Part shown: piece after piece, positions 1 through 8,032 of the stretch
How positions within the stretch are numbered: the first letter of the stretch is position 1
How the letters are laid out: every line of letters starts with the position of its first letter
DNA from: JBAMOY01 sp037071015
GTDB taxonomy: Bacteria; Bacillota_I; Bacilli_A; RF39; UBA660
Assembly (NCBI GenBank): GCA_037071015.1
Contig: JBAMOY010000001.1
Span: forward strand, 868,001-932,000
Direction: 5' to 3'
Length of the DNA: 64,000 nucleotides
The notes under the pieces: model-generated
The model's database searches: none
Told to the model about the DNA's origin: nothing
What the model saw: only the letters and a program-made list of their open reading frames with translations
Program-made: the position numbers and the translations under genes

Positions 1-21
1 CTTATTTTACGATTTAAATTT

Positions 22-636
22 TTAACCTTTTTGACTTTTAAGGGCTTTTTCATAATTTTCATTAACCTGATGATAGTTAATTACATTGAAAAAATTTAAT
101 ATATATTGACTGCGATCATTAAGATAATCTAAATAATAGGCATGTTCCCATAAATCGATAGCCATGATAGGTATCATACCATAGAGATAAGGACTATCTT
201 GATTGCTCGTGTTAATAATCCCTAAATCATTTTGCTTATTAACAACTAAAAATGTATAACCAGAGCCAACTAAATTGTTACTAGCTTTAATAAATTCTTC
301 CTTAAATTGGTTCTCACTGCCATACTTCTTTACAATCGCCTTTAATAGCGATCCTTCCATTGGCGTAAACTTTAAATTATCAAAATATAACTCATGATTG
401 ATAACACCACCCGCATAAAAAACAATATCATCGCGGACATCTATAGGAAATTCATCAATATGTTTAATCAAATCTTTAACATCATAACGATAATCGTAAT
501 TAATGCTGTTTAATACATTATTTAGTTTATTCAAGTATCCTAAATAATGTTTATTATAATGAACCTCAATTGTTTTCGCACTAATATTAGGTTCTAAAGC
601 ATTATAGCTATACTTTAACGGTTTTGCTTGATACAT
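22..636 (-). CDS. sodA: Superoxide dismutase, Fe/Mn family
   Basis: Iron/manganese superoxide dismutase, which converts superoxide to hydrogen peroxide and oxygen. All four metal ligands of the family are visible: the first His in VHYNKHYLGYL, the His in GGVINHELYF, and the Asp and His in DLWEHAYYLDYL. The glutamine in NQDSPY sits at the position typical of Mn enzymes, so manganese is the likelier metal. The ATG at 636 is chosen because AAGGAGG lies five bases upstream; the in-frame GTG at 651 has no such site. At 204 residues the length is normal. In Bacillus SodA takes part in spore-coat cross-linking, and a ferritin-like gene and sporulation genes lie within 4 kb, so a spore role is possible but only inferred. 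Confidence 0.92.
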   Translation of the reverse strand: MYQAKPLKYSYNALEPNISAKTIEVHYNKHYLGYLNKLNNVLNSINYDYRYDVKDLIKHIDEFPIDVRDDIVFYAGGVINHELYFDNLKFTPMEGSLLKAIVKKYGSENQFKEEFIKASNNLVGSGYTFLVVNKQNDLGIINTSNQDSPYLYGMIPIMAIDLWEHAYYLDYLNDRSQYILNFFNVINYHQVNENYEKALKSQKG

Positions 637-716
637 ATTATCCTCCTTCACTATAGTTTATTGTTTTCACCTGACATTATTCTTCAGCATTCGCATATAA
701 TAACACGAGGTGGCGT

Positions 717-980
717 ATGATACAAAAATTAATTGCTAATAAAATTAAAAATATAACCAAAGATAACTTAAAACAATTAGCTAATGAACACCATATTAGC
801 TTAAATGATAAAGAAATTAATTATCTCTACTATAAACTTCACCATGATTGGTATGACTTTATTTACAATGATCCTACCCCTATTTTAAATGACATTAAAG
901 CTAATATAAATAAAGATAGTTTTGATCAACTATTGATTATATACAATCAATATAAAGATAAATATCAGGGTTATTTATAA
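717..980 (+). CDS. DUF2624 (YqfT-like) small protein
   Basis: An 87-residue soluble, Lys/Asn/Tyr-rich helical protein with no signal peptide. Length and N-terminal pattern (QKLIANKIKNITKDNLKQL, then a helix) resemble B. subtilis YqfT (DUF2624), which lies beside the endonuclease IV gene yqfS/nfo there. The same pairing occurs here, although the genes are convergent and overlap by ten bases at their 3' ends. GAGGTGG precedes the ATG, and a TATAAT hexamer lies at 696-701. Function is unknown in the family; the assignment rests on synteny and loose similarity. Confidence 0.6.
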   Translation: MIQKLIANKIKNITKDNLKQLANEHHISLNDKEINYLYYKLHHDWYDFIYNDPTPILNDIKANINKDSFDQLLIIYNQYKDKYQGYL

Positions 981-1882
981 TATTCCCTAATTTTATTAAT
1001 CAAATCATAATCATATTGGCGTTTTCTAATCATATCAATTTCAAATTTATAAGGTGGGTATAATCTTTTTTTATCATCATCATTCAAGGAAACATAAGGC
1101 GTCTCTAAAATTTTAGGGATGTCTTTTAATTTATCATGATAGACAACTTTTAGTAAATTATCAAAACCAATAGTACCAAACCCAAAATTTTCATGGCGGT
1201 CTTTATGAGAGCCTAAGACATTTTTACTGTCATTAATATGAAGACATTTTAATTTATCTAATCCGATCACTTGATCGAACTCATCCAAAACCCTATCAAA
1301 AACGCTAATATCATATCCCGCATCATTGATGTGACAAGTATCTAAACAAACACCGATATAATCCGAATAATTAACCCCATCGATAATTTGTTTTAACTGT
1401 TCAAAGTAAGAACCAACTTCACTTCCTTTTCCAGCCATCGTTTCAAGACAAATAGTTACCTTTTGATTAGGAGATATTACTTGATTAAGTGCTTCAATAA
1501 TATTTTTAATACCAACTTCACTACCAAGACCAACATGACTTCCAGGATGTAAAACCAGTTTATCAATACCTAACTTTTCAGTTCTAATAATCTCTTCTTT
1601 TAAAAATTTTATCGAAAAATCATAGTTAGGTCCATTGTTGGCTAAATTAATAATATAAGGGGCATGAACAACCACATTCTTAATATCAATGCCATTGTCT
1701 AACATCATTTTTAGAGCTTCATTAGTTAAACCCTCATCAATATCAGAGCGGTTAGTATTTTGAGGAGCGCCCGTATAAAACATGAAGGTATTACTACCAT
1801 AAGATAACGCTTCGATAACACTACCAACTAATTGTTTGTCTTTAGTAAAGGATACATGACTACCTATTATTAATTCTTTCAT
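971..1882 (-). CDS. nfo: Endonuclease IV (AP endonuclease)
   Basis: Apurinic/apyrimidinic endonuclease of base excision repair, a TIM-barrel enzyme with a trinuclear zinc site. The zinc-binding motifs appear in order: VVVHAPYIINLANN, LVLHPGSHVG, CLETMAGKGSEVG, GVCLDTCHINDAGYD, LHINDSKNVLGSHKDRHE and ILETP. The 303-residue length is usual. GAGGT precedes the ATG, and a TATAAT preceded by TGG lies at 1905-1910 upstream. In Bacillus spores Nfo repairs DNA during germination, which suits the sporulation genes next door. It lies just downstream of the yqxA-like gene on the same strand. Confidence 0.95.
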   Translation of the reverse strand: MKELIIGSHVSFTKDKQLVGSVIEALSYGSNTFMFYTGAPQNTNRSDIDEGLTNEALKMMLDNGIDIKNVVVHAPYIINLANNGPNYDFSIKFLKEEIIRTEKLGIDKLVLHPGSHVGLGSEVGIKNIIEALNQVISPNQKVTICLETMAGKGSEVGSYFEQLKQIIDGVNYSDYIGVCLDTCHINDAGYDISVFDRVLDEFDQVIGLDKLKCLHINDSKNVLGSHKDRHENFGFGTIGFDNLLKVVYHDKLKDIPKILETPYVSLNDDDKKRLYPPYKFEIDMIRKRQYDYDLINKIREYYK

Positions 1883-1904
1883 AATTTACCTCATTTCAGA
1901 AATT

Positions 1905-1913
1905 ATTATACCA
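1905..1913 (-). promoter_or_regulatory. Extended -10 promoter element for nfo
   Basis: On the minus strand a perfect TATAAT (1905-1910) is preceded by TGG, giving an extended -10, about 23 bases upstream of the nfo ATG. No good -35 hexamer is visible at 17 bases. Confidence 0.45.
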
Positions 1914-1936
1914 TGTATACCTCATTTACTAAAGAA

Positions 1937-2278
1937 CTATTCGACAAGTTTATTTAAAACTTTAAAAGCTGACTCAATACCTTCTTTAGCATATTTACCA
2001 ATACTTTCTGAAATTTTAAGTCCCATTTGCGAGGTTTTATTTTGATAGTTTTTATCAGTGTTACTCAAGTAATCTTCAATATTCAAATTTTTACCTTGGG
2101 CGACATCCTCTTCGAATTTTTTAATTTGCTCATTAGTCAATGTCACTTTCTTATGTTCAACAAAATCATAATAACCAGTAGCCTGACTAAAATATAAAGC
2201 CATAAAAGATAATAAAGAAAAAACAAAACAAAAACGAAATATTTTACCATATAACTTCCGACGTGTTTTCTTATCCAT
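1937..2278 (-). CDS. yqxA: YqxA-like (DUF3679) membrane-anchored protein
   Basis: A 113-residue protein with a basic N-terminus, one hydrophobic segment at about residues 14-32 and a charged helical C-terminus. It starts directly after the spoIIP stop codon, with GGAGG inside the end of spoIIP, so the two are translationally coupled. In Bacillus the order is rpsT, gpr, spoIIP, yqxA (DUF3679), and the same order occurs here. Name and family are inferred from synteny, size and topology; residue conservation with YqxA is weak. The biochemical role is not known. Confidence 0.6.
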   Translation of the reverse strand: MDKKTRRKLYGKIFRFCFVFSLLSFMALYFSQATGYYDFVEHKKVTLTNEQIKKFEEDVAQGKNLNIEDYLSNTDKNYQNKTSQMGLKISESIGKYAKEGIESAFKVLNKLVE

Positions 2279-3262
2279 CTATCCCTCCAAATAAATCTTT
2301 ATAATTTCTGATAAGGCTTCAATAGTGTTTAATACCTCTTCGATACTGTTTTCATATCCCCCACATTCTAAAAGTAACATTTTAGCATTTAAATCTTGAT
2401 TATATACGCCATTAACATTACTACCACTTTTCGTAATAACCCCGCGACTTAAATTAGGATACTTATTATTAATTAAACTATTAAATTTATTGGCTAAAGC
2501 TAAATTATCTTTATAGCTATCATATTCCGTTCCCACAACAAATAAGACTTTCGCATACTTTTTGCCATCAAAAGTTATTGTCGATGCATCGTACTTAATC
2601 GCATCACGATGTAAATCAATAAGTAACTCTAAACTTTTATATTTATCTAACGTATCTTTAATTAGATAGCGACTAGCCGTATAACTATCCTGATGTTGCC
2701 AATGATTACTATTCATAAACTCTGTCATATTCGTTTCTTCGACAATAGTTGGAATACCCAGTGATTCTAACTTCTCTTTCAATATATAAGAAGCCATTAA
2801 AACATTAGGCGTTATATTATATTCTTCTAAATTGTCCATTCGATAATTTTCTAATTGATGTGAGTTATAAATATAAACTTTGGGGTTAGTGGCACTATTA
2901 GGATTAGGATTTTCAATATATTTAGTTTTCTTTTCTACCTTGTCATAGTTGTCATCATAAATTAACTCATCATTACTCAAATCATAAAAACCATTTTTTA
3001 AAATTGTGACCGGATTTTTTAAATCGATATTTGTAATTAATTTAATAATTCTACTTCCTAAATTCTTATTAGCATTTTTATACTTTATATAATGATTTGA
3101 ATCATTTAACATTAAAGTAATAAACTCTTCATTTGAACTAGTTAAACTATCCCTCGTAAAAAAATTAAAAGATAATTGATAAATCGCATAAACAATTAAA
3201 ATATAAATAACATATTTAAATTTAAAAATATGTTTACGTTTAGCTTTAAACCGCCTTCTCAT
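2279..3262 (-). CDS. spoIIP: Stage II sporulation protein P
   Basis: Cell-wall amidase/endopeptidase of the SpoIIDMP complex, which remodels septal peptidoglycan during engulfment of the forespore. The N-terminus carries a basic stretch and one membrane segment (about residues 16-35), placing the enzyme outside the membrane. Family motifs follow: YIYNSHQLENY with a metal-ligand His, LLIDLHRDAI, and NQDLNAKMLLLECGGYEN with the catalytic Glu region. The ATG at 3262 is preferred over an ATG ten codons upstream because AGGTGATAATT stands before it. It lies between a ferritin-like gene and the yqxA-like gene, downstream of gpr. Confidence 0.93.
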   Translation of the reverse strand: MRRRFKAKRKHIFKFKYVIYILIVYAIYQLSFNFFTRDSLTSSNEEFITLMLNDSNHYIKYKNANKNLGSRIIKLITNIDLKNPVTILKNGFYDLSNDELIYDDNYDKVEKKTKYIENPNPNSATNPKVYIYNSHQLENYRMDNLEEYNITPNVLMASYILKEKLESLGIPTIVEETNMTEFMNSNHWQHQDSYTASRYLIKDTLDKYKSLELLIDLHRDAIKYDASTITFDGKKYAKVLFVVGTEYDSYKDNLALANKFNSLINNKYPNLSRGVITKSGSNVNGVYNQDLNAKMLLLECGGYENSIEEVLNTIEALSEIIKIYLEG

Positions 3263-3326
3263 AATTATCACCTGCATTATCAGTATAAACACCAGTTAAT
3301 AAATAAAATGTCAAAAAAAAGACTAC

Positions 3327-3830
3327 TTAAGCCTTTTTAAGTAATTCCTTCAATTTTTTAAAAATATCTAAATGAATTTCTTCATCTTCAATAATTCTAA
3401 GTAAAATTTGTTTAATATAAACATCATCAATCATTTGCACATGTTCGCGATATTTTTGAATTGCTTTAGTTTCTGACATAATGTCGACATCTAACATCGT
3501 CTCTAAATCAGTTGTATAATTAACATAATTAGCTGTCCAAGCTACTAAACGATCATCTTTAAAGCTAACAAAAGCCGGATCTAATCCTAGTAACTTAATT
3601 AATTTACCCAAAGTTTCTAAATGATGCATCTCAACCACCGAAATATTTTCCATTATTTTAGAATAATATTCCCAAAGATCATCAGAAACCAAATGTTGAT
3701 ATAAATATAAATGGACCGCTGTATCCTCACTAATTGTTCCAGCATAATCCTCTAATAAGAGTTTAGCATACTCCAAATTAGGTTGTTCAACTCTTATCTC
3801 TGGATAAGGTTTATTAACTTTATATTCCAT
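3327..3830 (-). CDS. Ferritin-like diiron/dimanganese protein
   Basis: A 167-residue four-helix protein of the ferritin-like superfamily. Putative metal ligands occur in pairs: Glu in AGTISEDTAV, Glu and His in EMHHLE, Glu in MSETKAIQKY, and Glu and His in EDEEIHLDIF. The start at 3830 has AGGTGATAG before it, and homologue-like sequence (EYKVNKPYPEIRVEQPN) begins there; the longer open frame upstream is not needed. It resembles the rubrerythrin/CotJC-like proteins of Bacillota, some of which are spore-coat or oxidative-stress proteins. It interrupts the usual gpr-spoIIP adjacency, suggesting sporulation-linked expression. Catalase, peroxidase and metal-storage roles cannot be separated from sequence. 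Confidence 0.75.
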   Translation of the reverse strand: MEYKVNKPYPEIRVEQPNLEYAKLLLEDYAGTISEDTAVHLYLYQHLVSDDLWEYYSKIMENISVVEMHHLETLGKLIKLLGLDPAFVSFKDDRLVAWTANYVNYTTDLETMLDVDIMSETKAIQKYREHVQMIDDVYIKQILLRIIEDEEIHLDIFKKLKELLKKA

Positions 3831-3891
3831 TCTATCACCTATAAAAACATATGATAGTCCAAACAAATTAGAATATTTATTTTTATTAAAA

Positions 3892-4917
3892 TCACAGTTT
3901 AGTAACATTTCGATGTAAAGCTTGATTAATTCCATTACCGATAATATCAGATAATTTATCCATAATAAAATCCACTTCTTTAGGTGTAACCATCAAATTA
4001 TAACCAATCGGAGACAAAACTTCAAAGATAAGTTGTCTAACTTCATCCTCCCCCAAATTACCCACAATACCAAACAAAGCACTTTTTTCTTTTTCGTTAA
4101 TTTTAACATCTTTATGTAGATAATTAACACCACCACTAATTAAACGATTAATTGGCTTATTCATATTTTCTTTTGTATATGAAAAATGTTTATACATATA
4201 ATTAATTGTATCACTGACAATCGTAACTGCATCCACCACTGTCGGTACCCCAATAGCAATTACTGGCGTTTTTAAAATGTCAGCACTAATCTCTTTACGC
4301 TTATTACCAATTCCACTACCCGGATGAATACCACTATCAGTAATTTGAATCGTCTGATTAACTCGCTCTAAAGACTGACTAGCTAAGGCATCAATCGCAA
4401 TTACTAAATCCGGTTTCACAGTATCAACTACACTTTTAATAAGATCACTCGTTTCAATTCCCGTTTCACCCATGACGCCTGGTGAAATGGCACTAACCTC
4501 TCTAAAACCATCCTCGACACTACCTAACGTAAAAAGATACTTCGTTACCAAAATATTATCAACCGTGAGTGGACCTAAGGCATCTGGCGTTGACTTATCA
4601 TTACCTAAACCGATAATCAAAACACTAGCGTCATCTGAAACATTCATATCTTTTAATAATTTTTTTAATTCTCCACTAAATATTTCTTTAACCTTTTCTT
4701 TAGCATCGTAATCCGTAATATCATTAAATTCAATCGTTATATAATTACCCGCTTTTTTATCAATTCTATTTCCACTATCTTCATCAATCGTAATCCGAGT
4801 AATTTTGACATCATCAAGATTCGTACTTTCACTTTTAAAACCTTGTTGATTATCAATCGCTTCAATTGCCAAATCTGTTCTAATTTTGTAATTACTTAAA
4901 TCAATTTTATGTCCCAT
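3892..4917 (-). CDS. gpr: Spore germination protease GPR
   Basis: Aspartic endopeptidase that degrades small acid-soluble spore proteins at germination, made as a zymogen in the forespore. The conserved start IRTDLAIE, the GLGNDKSTPDALGP motif and the IDALASQSLERV motif, which contain the two family aspartates, are all present. C-terminal PIGYNLMVTPKEVD is also typical. ATG at 4917 follows AGGTGATAAAA; the GTG three codons upstream lies inside that ribosome site. It diverges from rpsT as in Bacillus. In Bacillus the gene is sigma-G dependent, but no convincing sigma-G promoter was found upstream. Confidence 0.95.
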   Translation of the reverse strand: MGHKIDLSNYKIRTDLAIEAIDNQQGFKSESTNLDDVKITRITIDEDSGNRIDKKAGNYITIEFNDITDYDAKEKVKEIFSGELKKLLKDMNVSDDASVLIIGLGNDKSTPDALGPLTVDNILVTKYLFTLGSVEDGFREVSAISPGVMGETGIETSDLIKSVVDTVKPDLVIAIDALASQSLERVNQTIQITDSGIHPGSGIGNKRKEISADILKTPVIAIGVPTVVDAVTIVSDTINYMYKHFSYTKENMNKPINRLISGGVNYLHKDVKINEKEKSALFGIVGNLGEDEVRQLIFEVLSPIGYNLMVTPKEVDFIMDKLSDIIGNGINQALHRNVTKL

Positions 4918-4960
4918 TTTTATCACCTATAGTTATTTTTGGCAAAAATACTTATTTTTA

Positions 4961-4989
4961 TTGCTTTTTTTACATTTTTTTGTTAAAAT
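4961..4989 (+). promoter_or_regulatory. SigA-type promoter of rpsT
   Basis: TTGCTT at 4961-4966, a 17-base spacer and TAAAAT at 4984-4989 preceded by TGT (extended -10). It lies 31 bases upstream of the rpsT start. Confidence 0.7.
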
Positions 4990-5019
4990 GGATTTACTGA
5001 GTGACTTGGAGGTGAAATT

Positions 5020-5283
5020 ATGCCAAATATGAAAAATGCTAAAAAGAAAGTTAAAGTTATCAATCGTCAAAATACAGAAAACAATACTTTCAAAGCAAGT
5101 ATGCGTACTGCTATTAAAAACGTAGAAAAAGCTGTAGCTAGTAAAGATAAAACTAAAGCTGAAGATACTTTGAAAATTGCTATTAAAAGAATTGATAAAG
5201 CTGCTTCAAAGGGTATCACTACAAAAAACTTTGTTGCTCGTAATAAATCACGTCTAACAAAGAAAGTTAATAGTATGGAGTAA
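5020..5283 (+). CDS. rpsT: Ribosomal protein S20
   Basis: Primary 16S rRNA-binding protein of the small ribosomal subunit. The 87-residue protein is Lys/Arg-rich and helical, with the family start MPNMKNAKKKVKV, the central MRTAIKNVEKAV segment and the end KGITTKNFVARNKSRLTKKV. GGAGGTGA precedes the ATG, and an extended -10 promoter lies just upstream. It is divergent from gpr, the arrangement known from Bacillus. Confidence 0.96.
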   Translation: MPNMKNAKKKVKVINRQNTENNTFKASMRTAIKNVEKAVASKDKTKAEDTLKIAIKRIDKAASKGITTKNFVARNKSRLTKKVNSME

Positions 5284-5336
5284 TTTTTACTTCTTTTTTT
5301 TTGCCATTTACGCTATAATGATATTAAGGTGATCAT

Positions 5337-6248
5337 ATGAAAAAAATAATCATAACTATTATGCTACTAATATGTCTTGCATTGGCATGGTTTTTCCAAG
5401 AACCCATTGTCAATTTTATTTTAGATAATTTTGTTTATGACGATGAAATCATCTTAGGAACTGATAATGAATATAAACGTGATTACAATTATACATTTGT
5501 TCAAACTACTGACAATTTTGCACCTTCTAACCGTCAAGATATTATCAATATCATTTATACATTTCTTGATCGCGGGTGGGACGAGTTTTCTTTCTTCTGT
5601 CCAAAGGAATATAATGATTGTCAGAAAACGGTTGAGGATATAACCAATGATCAAGAATTATTATCAAACATCAATAATTTTGTTCACCCTTTTAACAGTT
5701 ATAAAAAACTACTAATCAGCATTAGTAACCGTGGCGAAGTAACTCTAGTCAATCAAAAATTATACAATGCCGATAAAATAAACATCATTAATCAAAAAGT
5801 TGATCAAATTATCAATAGTATAATAAAAAATGATATGACCGACTACGAAAAAATTAAAGCTATTCATGATTATATAATTAATAATACAGTCTATGATAAA
5901 GTACAAGCGGAAGGAGACACTAATAACAATAATTACGAATCTCATACAGCATACGGAGTATTAATAAGTGGCAAAGGGATATGTGGTGGTTACAGTGATG
6001 CAATGGCTATTTTTCTAAACCGATTAAAACTAAACAATTATAAAATTGCTAGTAGTAATCATATTTGGAACTATGTAAAATTAAATGATCAATGGTACCA
6101 CTTAGATTTGACATGGGACGATCCAGTATCTACTAGTGGAGAAAATATTTTAACCCATAATTTTTTCTTAATAACTAGTGCCAATTTAGAACAAAAAGCA
6201 ACAACCCAACATGATTATGATAAAAACATTTATATTGAAGCATCATAA
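5337..6248 (+). CDS. Membrane-anchored transglutaminase-like protein
   Basis: A 303-residue protein with an N-terminal signal anchor (about residues 2-20) and a C-terminal transglutaminase/protease-fold domain. The likely Cys-His-Asp triad is in GKGICGGYSDAM, SNHIWNYVKL and WYHLDLTWDDP. Such domains act as cysteine proteases or cross-linking enzymes outside the membrane; the substrate is unknown. AAGGTGATC precedes the ATG. It stands 53 bases after rpsT, with no clear terminator between, and ends in a strong hairpin shared with the converging kinase gene. A role in spore or envelope maturation is possible from context only. Confidence 0.8.
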   Translation: MKKIIITIMLLICLALAWFFQEPIVNFILDNFVYDDEIILGTDNEYKRDYNYTFVQTTDNFAPSNRQDIINIIYTFLDRGWDEFSFFCPKEYNDCQKTVEDITNDQELLSNINNFVHPFNSYKKLLISISNRGEVTLVNQKLYNADKINIINQKVDQIINSIIKNDMTDYEKIKAIHDYIINNTVYDKVQAEGDTNNNNYESHTAYGVLISGKGICGGYSDAMAIFLNRLKLNNYKIASSNHIWNYVKLNDQWYHLDLTWDDPVSTSGENILTHNFFLITSANLEQKATTQHDYDKNIYIEAS

Positions 6249-6274
6249 AAAAAGAGAATTTTTTCTCTTTTTTT
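6249..6274. terminator. Bidirectional terminator between transglutaminase-like and kinase genes
   Basis: A ten-base perfect stem (6249-6258 with 6263-6272) around a TTTT loop, with A-runs and T-runs on both sides, between two convergent genes. Confidence 0.8.
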
Positions 6275-6280
6275 CGCTTT

Positions 6281-7525
6281 TTAATTTTCTTTTAATAAGG
6301 GTATTTTAATTTCTACCGTCGTACCTTGTCCTTCAACCGAGTAATAATTAATTGATCCTGCATGAGCCTTAACTATTTCTTTTGATAGTGATACCCCTAA
6401 TCCCGTTCCATTAATCTTAGTAGTATAAAATAAATCACTAATGTGTTGCAAATTTTCTTTAGCAATACCAATGCCGTTGTCTTCCACCGAAATATAATAG
6501 TCTTTACCTTTAATTTGTGTATTAATTTTAATATAACTATGTTCATCTTTTGCAGCCTCAATACTATTTTTAATCAAATTAATTATAACTTGTGATAAAC
6601 GATTATAGTCTCCATTTATATAAACCTCATCATCAATAATATCATTAATAAATTTAATATTCTTATCATTTAATAATGGCTCTAACGATAGCATAACTTC
6701 TTCTAACATCATATTGACATCCATAATATCACAATCTAATTTAACTTTGCTAATGGAAAGAAAATCTTGAAGTAAAACCAAAACACGTGAAATCTCATCT
6801 TTGATAATAGGAACATATTTACGACTATGCTCTAAATTATCGACATCAAACATATCTAAATAACCTTTGCAAACCGCAATTGGATTTTTAATTTCATGCG
6901 TAATTTTAAATAATGACGTCTTAATTTGCTTTTCATGTTCTAGTTCTTTTAAATTCATATGTAATCTAATCATACGTTTACCTTTAGTAAATAAGTCAAT
7001 CGCAAAATAAGTTGTAAAATATAAAGTAGCCACTAATATAAAAATCATAACAAAAGTATTAACATCATTATTACCCAAGTAATCCTTTGAAAAAACCAAT
7101 GTCGACATAAATAACGATTTTAAAATAATAAAATAATCGATATATAGATGCCATTTAAATTCTTTACGATTTAGCACCAAATATAATATATAATATAAAA
7201 TATATTCGATAATTATTAAAATAACATTAGCATTTAAAAATGTTATATAGTAACTACAAATTAAAAGCGATAAAATAATAATACTAAGATGTCTTTTATT
7301 AGCGTAAGCAATAATTAAAGGAGCATTAAAAAGAATTAAGGGGATACTACTACCATTACTACCAAATTTTAAAATTAGATACAAAGATGTAAGCAAAACA
7401 ATATCAAATAAAAATTCATTTTTTTTACGTTCCAAATTAGTATTATATATCATATAGAATAAATAAAGTAATAAAGGAAAAATAATTAATATAACATTCA
7501 ATATAAGAGAATTAAGTAACTGCAT
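6281..7525 (-). CDS. Six-TM sensor histidine kinase, KinB-like
   Basis: Membrane histidine kinase of 414 residues. About six hydrophobic segments fill residues 1-180, with no obvious extracellular sensor domain, like B. subtilis KinB. A dimerization/phosphoacceptor helix follows, with the phosphorylatable His near residue 210 in ITHEIKNPIAV. The ATPase domain has an N box (NLIKNSIEAA), G1 (VEDNGIGIA), F (LFYTT) and G2 (GTGLGVSLSKEIV). No response regulator is adjacent, as expected for a kinase feeding a phosphorelay to Spo0A. Tandem Spo0A boxes sit just upstream, supporting a sporulation role. GAGGTGAG precedes the ATG. Confidence 0.85.
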   Translation of the reverse strand: MQLLNSLILNVILIIFPLLLYLFYMIYNTNLERKKNEFLFDIVLLTSLYLILKFGSNGSSIPLILFNAPLIIAYANKRHLSIIILSLLICSYYITFLNANVILIIIEYILYYILYLVLNRKEFKWHLYIDYFIILKSLFMSTLVFSKDYLGNNDVNTFVMIFILVATLYFTTYFAIDLFTKGKRMIRLHMNLKELEHEKQIKTSLFKITHEIKNPIAVCKGYLDMFDVDNLEHSRKYVPIIKDEISRVLVLLQDFLSISKVKLDCDIMDVNMMLEEVMLSLEPLLNDKNIKFINDIIDDEVYINGDYNRLSQVIINLIKNSIEAAKDEHSYIKINTQIKGKDYYISVEDNGIGIAKENLQHISDLFYTTKINGTGLGVSLSKEIVKAHAGSINYYSVEGQGTTVEIKIPLLKEN

Positions 7526-7542
7526 TTTCTCACCTCGAAAAC

Positions 7543-7577
7543 ATTATATTATTTATCGTTGTCGAAGTTTGTCGAAA
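7543..7577 (-). promoter_or_regulatory. Promoter with tandem Spo0A boxes upstream of the kinase gene
   Basis: On the plus strand TTGTCGAA (7559-7566) and TTTGTCGAAA (7568-7577) both contain the 0A-box core TGTCGAA, repeated exactly 10 bases apart. On the minus strand a perfect TATAAT (7543-7548) follows. The boxes occupy the position where the -35 hexamer would be, as in Spo0A-activated sigma-A promoters. Binding is an inference from the consensus. Confidence 0.6.
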
Positions 7578-7584
7578 TATGAAA

Positions 7585-7608
7585 AAAAGTGACGAAATTC
7601 ATCACTTT
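7585..7608 (-). terminator. Terminator of the EIIB-like gene
   Basis: AAAGTGA/TCACTTT stem (7586-7592 with 7602-7608) overlapping the TGA stop codon, followed on the minus strand by a run of T. Confidence 0.7.
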
Positions 7609-7916
7609 AAATCATCAATATATTTCTTAATTTGTTTAGCACCCGAACCTAAAATTATCTTCAATTGATTATCAATCTCGACAATTCCCTGAGCTCCCAT
7701 TTTTTGAATCGCGTCTTTATTAGCTAAAGTCACATCATTTAAAGTTACAATAAAACGTGATTTATTAAATTCATAACTTACAATGTTTTTTTTACCACCT
7801 AAATATTGAACTAGACGATTAGCTTCTAATTTAAAATCTTTCTTTTTCGATTTAACGATTGCCACTGCAATTAACAACATAATTAAAATAATAATTATAT
7901 ATTGTACATATTCCAT
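7602..7916 (-). CDS. Membrane-anchored EIIB-like domain protein without active-site Cys
   Basis: A 104-residue protein with one N-terminal membrane helix (about residues 5-22) and a domain that matches the glucose-type PTS EIIB fold: LVQYLGGKKNIVSYEF, a central IVTLND strand, then KMGAQGIVEIDNQLKIILGSGAKQI. In a genuine EIIB the loop after GGKENI holds a phosphorylated Cys followed by a TRL-like stretch. Here the aligned segment is EFNKSRF, with Asn in place of Cys. The protein therefore should not carry phosphate; a sensory or scaffold role is more likely. It is monocistronic, ends in TGA with a terminator, and diverges from rodA. Confidence 0.7.
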   Translation of the reverse strand: MEYVQYIIIILIMLLIAVAIVKSKKKDFKLEANRLVQYLGGKKNIVSYEFNKSRFIVTLNDVTLANKDAIQKMGAQGIVEIDNQLKIILGSGAKQIKKYIDDLK

Positions 7917-7987
7917 TCTATCACCAATATAATTATACTATAGAAGCTAGATATTTTCAATTAAATTGTAAATTTTAAAAACATTAA

Positions 7988-8016
7988 TTGTATAAAAAAT
8001 TTTTTTAGTGTAAGAT
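7988..8016 (+). promoter_or_regulatory. SigA-type promoter of rodA
   Basis: TTGTAT at 7988-7993, 17-base spacer, TAAGAT at 8011-8016, followed by the AGGTGATAAC ribosome site of rodA. Confidence 0.5.
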
Positions 8017-8032
8017 AATAATAGGTGATAAC

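Noticed and set aside
1930..1950. TTGTCGAA on the minus strand
   Set aside because: It encodes the C-terminus of the yqxA-like protein; coding constraint explains it.
4472..4711. 79-residue plus-strand ORF inside gpr
   Set aside because: Antisense to a conserved GPR region, no ribosome site; a shadow of the real gene.
4921..4990. Possible sigma-G promoter for gpr
   Set aside because: The best pair (GCAATAA and ATAACTA) is about 21 bases apart, too far for sigma-G; not reported as a feature.
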